Below, piece by piece: positions 26,308 through 39,107 of a DNA stretch of 64,000 nucleotides; positions within the stretch are counted from its first letter, which is position 1; each line of letters begins with the position of its first letter. The stretch spans positions 31,441,501-31,505,500 of the forward strand of contig NC_133032.1 of the NCBI RefSeq assembly GCF_048771995.1. Direction: 5' to 3'. The notes beneath the pieces were generated by a model. It worked only from the letters and a program-made list of their open reading frames with translations. It made no database searches and was not told the origin of the DNA. The translations under genes were made by a program, and so were the position numbers. The DNA is from Taeniopygia guttata. Lineage: Eukaryota > Chordata > Aves > Passeriformes > Estrildidae.

Positions 26308-26530
26308 AAGAGAAGAGAGAAGAGAAGAGAAGAGAAGAGAAGAGAAGAGAAGAGAAGAGAAGAGAAGAGAAGAGAAGAGAAGAGAAGAGAAGAGAAGAGA
26401 AGAGAAGAGAAGAGAAGAGAAGAGAAGAGAAGAGAAGAGAAGAGAAGAGAAGAGAAGAGAAGAGAAGAGAAGAGAAGAGAAGAGAAGAGAAGAGAAGAGA
26501 AGAGAAGAGAAGAGAAGAGAAGAGAAAGAG
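26308..26530. repeat. (AAGAG)n pentanucleotide array
   Basis: A pure purine array on the plus strand, with unit AGAGA (equivalently AAGAG) and about 42 perfect copies from about 26318 to 26526. Slightly impure starts and ends (GGAAGAGAAGAGAG and AGAAAGAGAAAAAAAG) flank it. The four overlapping long open frames here (repeating SSLLF or REEKR) are translations of the repeat and are not genes. Polypurine mirror repeats of this length can form intramolecular triplex (H-DNA) under superhelical stress. Confidence 0.98.
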
Positions 26531-29500
26531 AAAAAAAGAACCTTTATTAGCTCCCTCCAAGTGTTAGGGAGGGAAGAGCAATTACTTTGATTCATAGACA
26601 GGAAAATCAAATATGCTTTCTCTGCTTATTCCAGATTACTAAAATATCTTTATTTTATCATATCTTTTTCAGACAAGATTCTCTAGACAATGTAAGAAGA
26701 AGCATCATCAAAACAATGAAGAAGAGATGGACTGGAAAAGATCCCTGGGTGTGTGGCAGAAATAAGTGATTCAGAGAGATATGGTAAGGATTAATTAGTT
26801 GCATTTTCAACTTCTGAACTCAACAAAAATTATATTAATGCAAGAAAAGAAAATATAAAGGATAAAAAATAAAGGAATATTTGTCCTTGGAAAGTAGCAC
26901 TTTGGAAGAGACTGTTCTGTTGGAAAACTTTCCATATAATGGACTATACAGATAATATAATTACTCATATTACAGCCAAAGAGAGAGTTTTTATTTTAAA
27001 TAGAGGTGGATAACACATGTACATCTTTCATTAGTGGGTTGTTGCCAGAAGAAAACGAATGCCAGGGGATTTTTCAGAGAGATCAACATTGTGATAGGGA
27101 ATTTTTTAAAAACAATAGCTTCTGTTCTGTTCTGAGGAGTTTGAAGTATATTGCAAACATTATTAAAGCTTCCCAAGCCTGGGAGAAGCCCCATGATTGT
27201 CAGAAATGCTGACATGATTGATGCAGAGCCTTGGTGTCTAAATGCTGAAGTATCACCATATTGAAGCTGACACATCAAAACAGAATCAATGATAAAATGC
27301 CAGAGAAAATGTTTCCAGTGAAGATACTTGAATATTTCAGTGTGGTTGCAGTGAAGTCAGATGGCACAAACCCAGGAAATGCTTTTCTGAAATGACATAC
27401 TGACCAAAAGCACTTACAGGTTCCTTAATGTGAATATTTTATGATAGAGAGCATTATGAAAACCTGGATAAATTACCATGGGTAATCTTAAAAAATATAT
27501 TAGAAATAATGTTGAATTTTTCTTTCTCTTTATAGCCAATGAGAATGATGGTTCACTCTGTGCAATTTTTGAAATCCACTGACATCATTCAGTGTTTGCA
27601 ATTCGTGGTATTCAAGGCCAGGAAATTCAACATCTTTGGCTACTGACACAAGAACAATTCAACAACATGCAAGCAGCCGTGTTCAGCTCGGGGAAGGGGA
27701 AGCTGCATGACAAGAAAATCATTACAATCTCTTCTAATCAGGCAGATGGGTACAGTTTTGTTGGCATGTGGTAAAAGGCTATTCAGGAGCAGGCTGTACA
27801 TCCCTTCTTCAGGGCATTTATTTTGAGATGCAGCTGAAGCAGAATCCCAGACTGGTCCATTTTGGATTTCCAACTGCAAGTCACAGATGGAATAAAGAGG
27901 AGAAAACATTCTGCAGTGCAGCAGCCAGAGGCCCTAATGAAATGTGGCACATTAATTTCTGAGTGATGAAATTATATAATCCCAGTGGATTTACATTTCA
28001 AATTCAAGGATCACAACAAGGATGAGATAGTCTCTTCTGTGAAAAGTCTGTTTATTCACACATTGCTTGTGGCTGGGTTTTGCCTCGTATAATCATCTCT
28101 GGGAGAAACCTCTTACCCGAGGAATGAAGTAATGAGTTATTGCTCCTGAATTATTGCTTGCATTTGTTCAAAGATGTCCAAGAAATCTCAGCCTTGTTGC
28201 TTTATGAAATGGGCCAAAGAGCTGATATAGATAGACAACAGAGGGATGAACAGACAGGCAGACAGACAGCAAGATATGCAGAGCCCAAGTCTGATCTGAC
28301 AAAAAGCCTTAGAAGAAAATACCAGTAATTCATGCCTTGTCTTCTTCATAAACCAATCAGTGGAGGTAGGGAATAAACTTAATATCATTTTCTAGAGAAT
28401 TAAATTCATATGCCTCTGATTAAAAACTCCCAGCAGTTTAGGCTGGGTGTACCCACAGCCCTGTTTTGGACACTCTCATCAAGCTGCCTGCTGCCTCACT
28501 TCACACCAAGTTTATTCCAATGCCTGACACACATTCATGAGAGAAGTGATTAATTCCTATTTGAGACTGTAGGTACAGTGAACATGAATGATATTAACAG
28601 GAATCAGATCAATCTTCAGTGTCCCAAAGACCCCAGCAGCCTTGGAGCAATCAGATAGGTCAGGGCTCAGTTTCCAGCACTAAAAAGTGCAGGCAGCTCT
28701 TTCATCTTGCCAACACGAGCCACACAACTGTCCTGGACCTTCTTACGTGGAGATAATCCACTTCTTCTGCCATGTGGCCAAGCTCAGTGCCTTTCTGAAG
28801 CAGAGCTACAGAATCCAATTCCTCTTGCCTGAGCTGGCTCTCACTGTGCTGAGGATGGCAGGTTTCCCTCAGCCACTATAATTTCCATATTTACTTGTCT
28901 CTTGTTACTGGTTTCCAGTGGATTGCTGTGGTAGAAACACAAGTATTCCACAAAAGGAGCAGCTTCATGAAGGATGTGGCAGACAGGCAACATTTCAGGC
29001 TGACACAATAAATTTCTCAGATTACATATTTACAATAGTTTTGACTCAGTGTTTTTCCAATACCAACATGAGGCAGAATGTAAAATTTGTGTGCAAGAAT
29101 TCGGGCAGCTATAAACAGCATTCAGATGTGTCATTCACCAACACTTTCTTTGCAGTTTGACTTGGGTTACAAGACTTCAAATTCTTCTGAAAGCTTCTCA
29201 AAAACAGGTGGGTTTTTTCCTAGGTATTAGACTGGAAACATTAAAAGCAGTCTACTGTGCCTGGCAATGAAGCAGAATTATTTTGTTGAGATAATGAGAT
29301 TCATTTATTAGAAATTATAGCATAAGGAAAAGGGAAGACATATTTGAGTATCCTTGGACAGTACTCTATGGAGAAATAAATACAGAATCCCATGCAAATT
29401 TCCAGAAAGGATGATTAACATAGCAACTTATATTCCTTAATATATCAGGTTTAAGTGTGGCTGTTTGATTTTACTCTTCCTTCGTTCCAGAAACAAGTTA

Positions 29501-29913
29501 AGACATTGGGAGAAGTCCTTGCTGTTTAGCAAGAATTAATCACCCTTTGTCCCCTTTTTTTACCTCATTTCAAATTTCTAGTCAACTTCATTTTTTTCTT
29601 TTTATTTGTTTTGCCTTAGATTAGAAAGCAAAGATATTTTTTTAAATCAACCCCTTGATAAGGGCCTACTTTACACAAATTAATGAGGAGCTGACATTCT
29701 TTCTATAATATCAGGTAGCATTGACAGTTTTTCAATGCAGAGGCAAGTTTGGGAAAAGATAGTATATATCAAGTGATTCTCAGTCAAAAATGAAAATAAG
29801 AATTAATAAATACTAAAGGACATACATTACAAATCCAGCATCTCTATAGATTCTTTTTTTTTGCCAAGACTTGATTTCTTGATTTATAATGCGGGACATG
29901 ACACATGATAAAG

Positions 29914-29917
<4 letters not shown>
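26531..29917. other. Non-coding DNA without supported genes
   Basis: No gene recognised; open frames do not exceed 95 codons. A short degenerate GACA-type patch lies at 28240-28268. Nothing else stands out. Confidence 0.45.

Positions 29918-29947
<30 letters not shown>
29918..29947. repeat. (AT)15 dinucleotide repeat
   Basis: Thirty bases of perfect alternating AT after GGCGC. Self-complementary, so able to extrude as a cruciform. Typical polymorphic microsatellite. Confidence 0.97.
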
Positions 29948-29950
<3 letters not shown>

Positions 29951-32900
29951 TCTTGATCTATTGATAGATATGAAATATGAGATCAGAGGTTGTTTCTTGG
30001 CTGTTATCTATAAAAGCTCAGCTGAAGCTGGACCAAAAGTACATTAATCATTCATGTTCAGGTACAGACAGACATGCTGTGATACACTCATTTTTTCCCT
30101 AAAAATAATTCTCAGATATCTCCCAGCCTGTGTGACATATGCAAAATTTCCTAAGATATTAGCCAATAATAGTCTTTGTCGATTTTTGATTTAAATTCAT
30201 GATGTACAATATTATAATATTACCCATTGACAATACTGTAGGAAATATTTGCTTATTAATTATGGATGGAAACATGAGACCCCTGAAGTCACTGGTAAAA
30301 TGCCAAAAAACCCAAGATTAAACTGCAGGAACAAGTGGTAATGCTTGAGGTGGAGACTAGAGCTTGATCCATGTCTGTAACTCAGAGAAGGAATTTGAAA
30401 ACTGCAATATGGATAAAAGATATGGGAAAGAAACCCCCTTTGAATCTATACATTTAAAATTATCTTTTTTTCTTCTACAGATAGAAACCTGGGGGAAAAA
30501 AACAAGTAAGAAAACCAAAAGTAAAAAATAAAGTAAAACAAGAAGATCTCCATGTTTAATATTCAGGGTCTACTGGTTCTGTTAAAGCCACTTGGCACCA
30601 GAGCTATTAAAATCACATTCACAGCGCTGCTCATTTCCAAATTATTTATCAGAACCACCCACTGCCTCTTAACATAAATAATAATTATTTTTTCTGTCAT
30701 TTAACAGATAAAAAGTTGAAATATAAAGAAAACCATATCCTGAGACAAATCTTTTGAAGTGAAAAGAAAAATGTATAACCTAGTTAGTCCCTCCTGTTAA
30801 AAAATGTAAGTGCATGAAAAGCTGATGTCTTCAGCACCACAGCTTGCCCCAGCTGTTCTTTTTTTCTGAGAATGCAAGGAGTTAAATCTGCTGTGGGGCA
30901 GAGCTGGCAAGCTGATTGAGAATACAGCACTTTTTTATGTTGTGCTGCCACTTTTTGCTCTGCTCTGAGCAGCACCAAGCAGCCCAGGGACCCAGGGCAT
31001 GCCTAAGGACACCAAATGCTTCAGCAATAAAAATACCAAGGATTATTTAGAGTGAACTTCACCCAGCAAAAAAAAAAATCAGTATGCTGAAGTGGCCAGG
31101 TGGAAGGAAGGTAAGAAGCCATGAGATTTGCAGCTCTCTGCACATCATTCCAAAATGTCTCACTTCAGTGGTTTGCCTTGTGTGGTACTACCCATTAAAG
31201 AAACTCACCCAGTGTGAAAGGTTTTCACCACAATTTTGGATTGAAGTATTATGAAATATTTTTTTTTAATAACAAAATTTGTGCTGTAAATACCTCATGA
31301 TGGGCGAATCCTGATGACAATGCCCTCTAAATTCTTCAGATTTTTACAGCTGTGCAGTTAGAAACTACCTCTGTTAGTAACATGTATTGATTTCAAAGCT
31401 CCATTTAAAATGAGATGAATCCAAAAGCATGCCAAAAAGCACCATATTTTCTAGAGATAATGGAGAATGTTCTATGACTAAAATAAGTTTTTTGCTGCTC
31501 TGTCACTACTCTGTTATATATATGCCTCATGGCACCTATTGAACAGTCATTCAACATTTCACTGCTTAATGTAAATTTTTTAATAAGATCATTTATTTTT
31601 ATTACTGATCATTCAAGTAGAATTTATAAGTTGTATTCCCCTCACCATCCCCAAACACAGTTATCTCCCAAAGGTAAAAAATCTTGGAATGGGTATAAAA
31701 ATTGAATTACACGAATATGATTTTATTCTGCTCCAGCTCTTTTCCCACTGTTCTACAATTAAAATTCTATGTGGAATATAACATTGAAGAAATAAATCTT
31801 ACAGCGTTTAATCAGAGAAGATTCAGGGAAATAAATCACTAAGGAAACAGTGAAACATCTTACAATGAATGCATAAAGGAAAAGGTAAATCCTCAGACAA
31901 ATGGATAGTTCTGGAGAAATGTTTTTCTTATTTTAACAAGCAAAAATTAATTCTCATGTCATAGACCTGACTCTGCCTGTTCATTTGTGAGTGCCTGGGC
32001 TGGGGCTGCTTAAGGAAGAAGAGAAAAACTGAAGGCAAAAGAAATATCTGAGATCATGGGGTGCCCAAGTGCAGCAGCACTTGAGAGCCACGTTCAGGAG
32101 TGGCATTGACAATGGGGACACACAAAGATAATGTGGGACTTCCTTAGACCCCCATCCAGAAAAGCTCTTAAGCACCACTGACCTGCAGACACCTGAGTGA
32201 TGTTGTTGAAGTCTGGATTTTCCTTCAGGTTGGTGCAGAATGCTGAAGCTTTGCACTGAGCTTGCACTGGTACCCTCATTTCTGTGAGATTTTCCTCATG
32301 CAAATGGCAAAGCAGATGATGAGAAAAGGCAGGAAAAAGAATGCTGGAAGAGCTGCAGACAGAGGAGAACATTCCTGTTCCTGCCTTCCTGCAGGGCTGG
32401 GGGCCCTGGGTCTGCTGCATTTCTATAAGGGATGCACAACCATTAGAGAGCAGCTCTGTAAAACCAAAACCAGCAAATAAAGTACCTGCCTTTTAGAAGA
32501 GCAATGAGTGAGGAAAGAGGTTCAGGAAACTCTTCTAATCTCGGTTTATTGGTCTGACTTTGATTCAATACTCTCAAAGAGTAATTAAAAGCATGACTGT
32601 AAAACACAAATACAAAACTGTACAGAAAGAGGTATACAGCCAGTGAACCAAAATCTTCTTCATGATTTTACCTGTCTGACAGAAATACAGTAACTCACCC
32701 ACATCTGAATTTCATGGAGCATTTGATGTGACAATTTATAAATGGGAGTTAGTTTCAAAATAAAAGGAACACGAAGAAAAACAAAAGATGAGGTGTCTAA
32801 GGGAATGTAGCAGATGGGAGGAAATGTTGAAAGTGAATTTGCCAAGGACTACTTCCACAATGACCTGGTTATATTTTGCCTATCCCTTACTTCATCAGCA

Positions 32901-34029
32901 CCATGATATGAGTCTGAGATTTGCAAATGAGGCAAAGAGGGGAGGTATTGCCAATACTGAAAATAATCATTGTGCTACACTGAGGGCACTGCCCTGGGAA
33001 TGACAGTGTAGTTTTGGGGGGTGATGTGCAAGCCCAAGCATGTGGTGCTCAACTGTGCACATTTCTCTTCTAAAACAGATCCTCTCAGCTGGAAATGACA
33101 AGGGTTGTAAAGATCTGGGAGCAGCAGTTTCAGGGAAGTCTGCAGTGCTGGCAGATTATGGGACATGAATGCCAACCCCATCATCCATGGAAGTGTCACC
33201 TACCAGGAGGTGAAGGGACAGACACACATGGGGTTATGTCCTCTGCAGCACAGGCTGAGAGCCAAGGGGAGTTTTCACAGGAAATTTTATAGAAAAACAT
33301 ATTAGAGTGATCTGGGGGATTAAGAATCTGAAAACAAATATCTGACCAAAACATCTCCCTCCACTTCTTTAGCTTTGGAAAACTTGCACAGAAAAAGGAT
33401 GCGATTATTGTTACAGGATACAAACCTTAATATAAACATTAGAGTGGGGTGAACACCCAACTCTATTAATCTAAAGAAATCATGAAGGTAAATGTAAAAA
33501 AAAATAATTTCTAATGATATTTATTCTGGTAATGAGTAAAAAAAAACCCCAAAAAAACTTAAAGATCAAAGCAGCAAAACTGTCACAGTCTTCCCATTTA
33601 AGTAAAGGTAAACAAGCTTTACTTCCAAAAGATTTCTTGAGCTGTGTGTAAAAAGGATTGTATCATATCTGGATTTAGGAATTTAAGAATTCAGTGTTAG
33701 TCCTGTGTGTCCCAAGGAAGTACTGTGAGGTAAGCTGAGAGAGAGATACTGCAATCCTCCTGCTTATCACACCACTGGGGTTCTTGCAACACTTAAAGGC
33801 CAGGTGGTTTTTCAGAAAGATGTCACTGCTGGAGAAACATCCCAGGAAAATGCAAAATGAACTAGTACCTGGAAAAAGCCAAGAATTATTTGTTTAATTT
33901 TTCAAAAGTGACTGAAGCAAAGAAAGACATTTTCCCTATGAATTACACATTATTCAGCTGTCTCCCGGCACAAACCTGTAGGGGTTTTCTTTAGAGAGGA
34001 ATTTGTTACTGCAATAAATGGAAAAGTTG

Positions 34030-34140
34030 TATCAGGATTTCTTTGTCTGTTTTGTTATTTGGTTATTTTTGTTAGTTTGGTCTTACGGTCTTTTTTTTGG
34101 TTTTTTTTTTTTGTGGTTTTTTTTTTTTTTTTTGTATTTT
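34030..34140. repeat. T-rich low-complexity tract
   Basis: T runs of 8 to 17 separated by GG or GTGG, ending in TTTGTATTTTAGG. Comparable in texture to the tract at 16.2 kb. Contains no gene. Confidence 0.75.
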
Positions 34141-34286
34141 AGGTGTTTTCTATTGTGTATGTAAGTCAAAGAATAGATATTTTCTATAATAAAATGTTTC
34201 TGGAATAAGATTGAAACATTTCACAACTTTTATTTCAGTAACAATGCAATCATGACTCACATTACACATTTTCAATTCTAAGCATA

Positions 34287-34305
34287 ATTAATATTAAATA
34301 TTAAT
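34287..34305. repeat. AT inverted repeat with 9-bp arms
   Basis: ATTAATATT and AATATTAAT flank a single A: a perfect inverted repeat in AT-rich DNA. Probably fortuitous. Confidence 0.85.
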
Positions 34306-36648
34306 GGAAGATCCATGTAGAAATAATTAACCTACTCTACACTGTGAAGATGTAGACATGAGCAGCAACTGGAATGTTCATAGGCCTGATTTGTGTTTCT
34401 TGGGTTTTTTTAAATAATTACAGGTTTACACAATTTATGCAGATAACATGACATTGCCAAGCAGTCTAGAGTTGAGAGGTGGCTGTCTAGGCCATGATTA
34501 AGTGGGGATGCTTTGGAAATGTCATGGTTGGATTTTTAGGAGATTCATTCAAATAAATGAAAAGAACAATTATTATGGACGAAACATTTTAACAACTTTG
34601 ATTAAAACAGGCTCTACAAAAGGTAGATGTACCAGCTCAGAGGAGTCAGGTCATTCTCATGGATGATTCAAGGCCAAACATCAGAACCTCTGGAGCCAAA
34701 GAGAGCAGGCTTTCCTAGGGCCAGTGATTATTTCCCATTATTAGGTGATAAAAAGGAAAATTGCTCTCATTCCCTGCCTGTTGATGTAGACTGAGTTCAA
34801 AGAGATTACTTAATTTTTTCTCTATTTTGCCTCTTTGAATAAGAATTGGTGATAATCATATAGTCATAAAGGAAATTAAGAAGGTATTATTTACTGTCTC
34901 TGCTGACCCAGTAAAGAATGGAGCAAAATAACCTCTATTGATATTTTCGACAGAGTTATTCCAGATGTTCAACTTCTGTTTAGTTTTTTTTCCTAAGCAT
35001 CAGCAAAACTTCTCAGTCTGACAGAGATGTTCTCTAAATATTTTATGGTTGTTGTGTTACCAAGGGAATTGGGAAAGAAAGAGATTTAATTTTTTTTTTC
35101 CAGTAAAACAACTCATCTTCATGTCATAAAGTTCGCTATTGCAAAATCTGCTGTCTAGAATTCTGTGGGCTTAAATTTATTGTCCCAGCAAGAAATACTC
35201 CAAAACTGCAAGTTGTGCTATCACAAATATTACTAACAATATTCCAAAAATAAGTAAGCAAATACCACTACCTGAATAAAGGAAAAATTGACTCTTTGAA
35301 GTGAATCTTACTGCAGAATAAGTAAAGACTTCCCTAGAACATTTCCTGGAGGATTTGTTGGTACATATATCTTTGGTTGGAGCAGCATCCCTGTCAACAT
35401 CTTGCCTTGCCTTGGCAATTTCAAATCTTTATGCTTTACTGAGTTCAAATTTTTCTATTTAACAGCTGACACTAATATTGGATCAATAAAAGGGATGGTT
35501 TCCCCCAAGGATTTTCTCCTAATCATTGATCTTTTGTTCATAAACCCACAACTTTTGCTGTTGCAGGAACTACAGGGTGGCATTGCTCAGTTTGCCATTA
35601 AGAACTGAGGCTATTTGATCCCAGAGTTAAGAAAACAATTGAGTATGTACTTAAGCTTAATTGACTGAGTGAAAACAAAGAGACTTCGTTTCATTGAATG
35701 GTGAAGCTTAAACATGTCAATGTTTTCCTGGGCTGCAGCTTTGGTTACACTCTTGGGGTATCACAGCATTGATGGAAATAAAGTTCTCATGCACACAGAG
35801 GTGATCAGGACTTAAAACACTGTGGGAAACTCACCAGTCCTCACATACAGGCTGTGTCTTAATTGTCAGTAAAATCTGAATGAAATTGGAGTTTCCCTTA
35901 AAATGTTTTCTCTGCAAAGTGCATCTGCCTTGCACTCAGGGATAGAGAGAGCTGACAGCAGAATTTCCCATCTGGACTATGCAAAGAACAAGGTGATGAT
36001 GGGAAAAATAGCTCTTTGTTTGTTAAGTCATTATCACTAATGAATATGCAAGTGTAGTTTTTCTGATTTTTGAAAAAGACCTTTCACATCACCTGAGACA
36101 AAAGGGTCAAATCTCACATTAGAGATCCTACTCCAGTTTTGCTGCTAACAATAAAAAGCAACTGAATATCCAGATTCAGCAAAAACATTAAAACAATCAG
36201 TTAATGAGTAACTTCTTTTAACTGGGTGCTTGTACTAAATATCTTGGAATTGTGATAATTATAATTTGCACTTGTATTTTATTTTTCATCTGAGGAGTTC
36301 AATGTCCTTTGTGAACATTATAATAAATCTTTCCAAAGAGTAGCTCAGCTTCCCCTTGAGTGGGAATTTTGAATGTATTTTCTTTCCCAGTATATATTTA
36401 GCTGGAGAAGTAAGAATATGAAAGGCACAAGTAGAATTTGAACACACATTGATTTGTTGATATGTGGATACCTGACTGCCTTTGAACCCTAGAATACTGA
36501 ACTCTAGAACCTCAAAATCAAAATAATTCAGCAGCCATCTGCTTCAGCAATGTCAGTCAGGACACTTCTCTTTAAAAGATAAACTTCACCAGCTGTAATT
36601 CCTATTTCCAAACCTTTCCCAGCTGGAATTTTGTGGAGATTGAAGATT

Positions 36649-36685
36649 AAAAAAAAAAAAAAAAAAAAAAAAAATTAAAAAAAAA
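36649..36685. repeat. Poly(A) run, 26 A, then TT and 9 A
   Basis: Homopolymer tract following GAAGATT. No AATAAA signal or recognisable retrocopy lies upstream and no flanking duplication was found, so I treat it as simple sequence. Confidence 0.9.
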
Positions 36686-38976
36686 GGCAGTCTTAAAGCA
36701 TGTTAAATAGCATCTGACAAAAATAGAAACTTACTAATCTAATGTAACAGACTCATTAATGAAGGATCACTAATTGCTCTCATTTCACATTAATTACTGT
36801 AAGATATATAGTCTAATGACCTTTGATTACTAAGTCTTTGTGGAGAAAGCTGAAACCTTATTGACTTTCCTCCTCCTTCCCACACAAATTAAATCAATTA
36901 ACATAGTTCTGAATCCAACCAACTTTCACAAAGGATATTTTAGGAAAACACCTTCCTGTTTGCTCTCTTCAGCTAAGGATCCACATTTTTGAAGGGCACA
37001 CTCATCCTTCTTTTTCATCCTCTCAAATCGTCCAGGAAAGGTAATTTTTTCCCCTTGTATTTTCTGTCTGTCAGCAGAACTTATCCAAAGGCGATAATGA
37101 AAACATTTGTGAATGTTTCTTTTCATAACTAATTTTTTATATTATTTTCATTGTAATGTGCCTCAACAAATCCATCATATTTTCAGCATCATTTTTTTTC
37201 TCCTGCCAGTGCTTGCCTATGCTCTTCCCTCATCAGTCAAAACTGCCTTGAATTTATATACCAAGGTCCTCTTTTAAATGTTACCTTCTTCTTCGTGCAG
37301 ATCTTGTATTTGTTGCTGATTTTTCCATTGCTGACGGCTAAAAAAAGGCTATAGATCAGTTAAGTTATTAATTCAGTAAAGATCTGAGAGTGAATCACTA
37401 AATATTGCATTTTTAATGGTATAAAGCCTGACATCTTCAGGCTGATTAAGTCCTAAATCTTTTTGCCTCTTACTGCCTCATCGCTGCTGTGTCTTGACCA
37501 ACTATTGAGATTAACCAGCTCCAAAATAATTTTCACCTTCCCTGCTTGATCTGGCACATCTGCATAGCCTATGCAGCCCTCTGATATGTTGCAAATAAAT
37601 GTTTGACTTATTCACTCTTGTCTTCTCTGACAGCAAGGAGCCCAGTTAGGCCAAACCCCAGTCATGAGCTGCAATTTCAGCCCTGCTTCTTAAGGGAAGG
37701 GGTCTTAAAACACCACCCACAGCTACCATGGGAGCAGAATTCTGTGCAGGATGTCTGAGCAGGCAGAGCCATTTGGTGGCACAATTTCCAAATCCCTGCT
37801 GGGATCTGCTCTTGGTGAAGGAGCAGTGAAAGCTTTTGGTGAGCAGTCTTGGACACCCAGCAGCTGAGGGACAGCAGATGTCTAATGGCAGTGAAGGTTT
37901 GTGTCCTTCCTGTGGCATCTTATACCTCAGCCTGCATTAAAAACCTCAGTCAGTACTTCTTTTATAGAGGTATATACTTGTACAACAATAACATAAAGCT
38001 GCAGTGCTGAAGAAATCAGAAATGTGACACATAACACTGTAGAAATGGGGAAAAAAAAAATCAATGCGTTTATCCACATATGCAGAGTAGTTTCACATTT
38101 TTAAGTGGTTAAAAAAACCTTCCCTCAATTCCATCTGTGACCTTTCAATATTTGTTTAGCATGCATTTTACTGGGGTAGTAAAGTAAAAGGTAACTCACT
38201 CTTTTGGCAGGAATTAAATTTAACAGTTGCTTTATTATGGTTGCTTAGGTGGGGAAGGTCTCTCTTGAAAGTTTTAAGACATTCTGCAAATAGTCCCAGT
38301 AGGCAGCTCAGATAAACAAAACGTGCTTGTTCCTGAAAGGAAAAGCAAATGCAAGGGTTGTTTCTGCCAGCATTATCCCAGCTGTGCTGCAAAGGCTGCT
38401 CCACCCCGGGGTCACTGCTGAGGATGCTACAGAGGAAGGGAGGCATGAGAGATGGATTATGCTTCTATTGTTGGCACACAGCATTTCCAGGCACCATTAA
38501 ATAGAATTTATATATTTTTTCTTTTGTTCTCAGCGATTGCCAGATGAGATGAACATCTCTTCTTTATGAGGGCTCTCTAGGAGTGCTGCCTTACAATCTT
38601 GCCCACGGCTGTTTCAATGCTGTATAAATGACCGTGGAACACAAGGTATTCAACCCAGAGCTGCAAGCCATGAGAGCTTTATAAATCCACTTCATTTTAC
38701 ATTTAAAAGGCTTGGTGAAAGAAATTAAGTTTCTTGAAAAGCAGACACTGGCCCAGCAGTTTGGCTGAGCAGGACAAACCACAGGAAGCCACATTTCAGC
38801 TGTCTAATTAGAGGCTCAGAACTGGAGGCTGGTAAGAAATATAACTCCTGTGATTCACCAAGCATTTTGGTGCTGTTACACCTCAGAAAATGCCATGGGT
38901 AAGTTTGAAACACTACCAAAGCCAGGCCTCTGAAATTAAGGATTTTGACTTCTAAAATCACTTTTTACATAATGAT
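36686..38976. other. Non-coding DNA without supported genes
   Basis: No recognised gene. Minus-strand frames of 90 to 92 codons (37646-37918, 38168-38446) lie in locally GC-richer patches and show no domain. Confidence 0.45.
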
Positions 38977-39061
38977 GCCCCATCCCTGAAATTGTTCAAG
39001 GTCAGGCTGGGTGGGGCTTAGAGCAACCTGGTCTAGTGGAAGGTGTCCCTGCCCACAGCAG
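38977..39061 (+). mobile_element. CR1 LINE fragment lacking its 3' terminus
   Basis: Runs from GCCCCATCCCTGAAATTGTT through GGTCAGGCTGGGTGGGGCTT and GAGCAACCTGGTCTAGTGGA to GTGTCCCTGCCCACAGCAG, all standard CR1 3' region. The expected final 50 or so bases (GATCTTTAAGGTCCCTTCC and beyond) are absent and replaced by an A-rich tract. The copy is truncated at both ends. Confidence 0.9.
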
Positions 39062-39063
39062 AA

Positions 39064-39107
39064 CAAAAAAAAAGACAAAAAAAAAAAAAAAGAAAAAGAA
39101 AAAGAGA
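39064..39107. repeat. A-rich tract at the broken end of a CR1
   Basis: Runs of 9 and 15 A with AAAAAG repeats. It begins exactly where the CR1 text stops. CR1 elements do not normally end in poly(A), so it is probably secondary. Confidence 0.85.

Larger units (their letters stand above)
29948..36648. other. AT-rich DNA without supported genes
   Basis: No gene, LINE or LTR recognised. Longest frames are 108 codons (32094-32420 minus) and 91 codons, neither with a domain. Low-complexity T/G-rich text occurs at 34030-34140 and an AT palindrome at 34287-34305. Confidence 0.45.

Noticed and set aside
26215..26610. Long open frames on both strands over the AAGAG array
   Set aside because: They translate the pentanucleotide repeat in all frames (repeating five-residue units); repeats lacking stops always give such frames.
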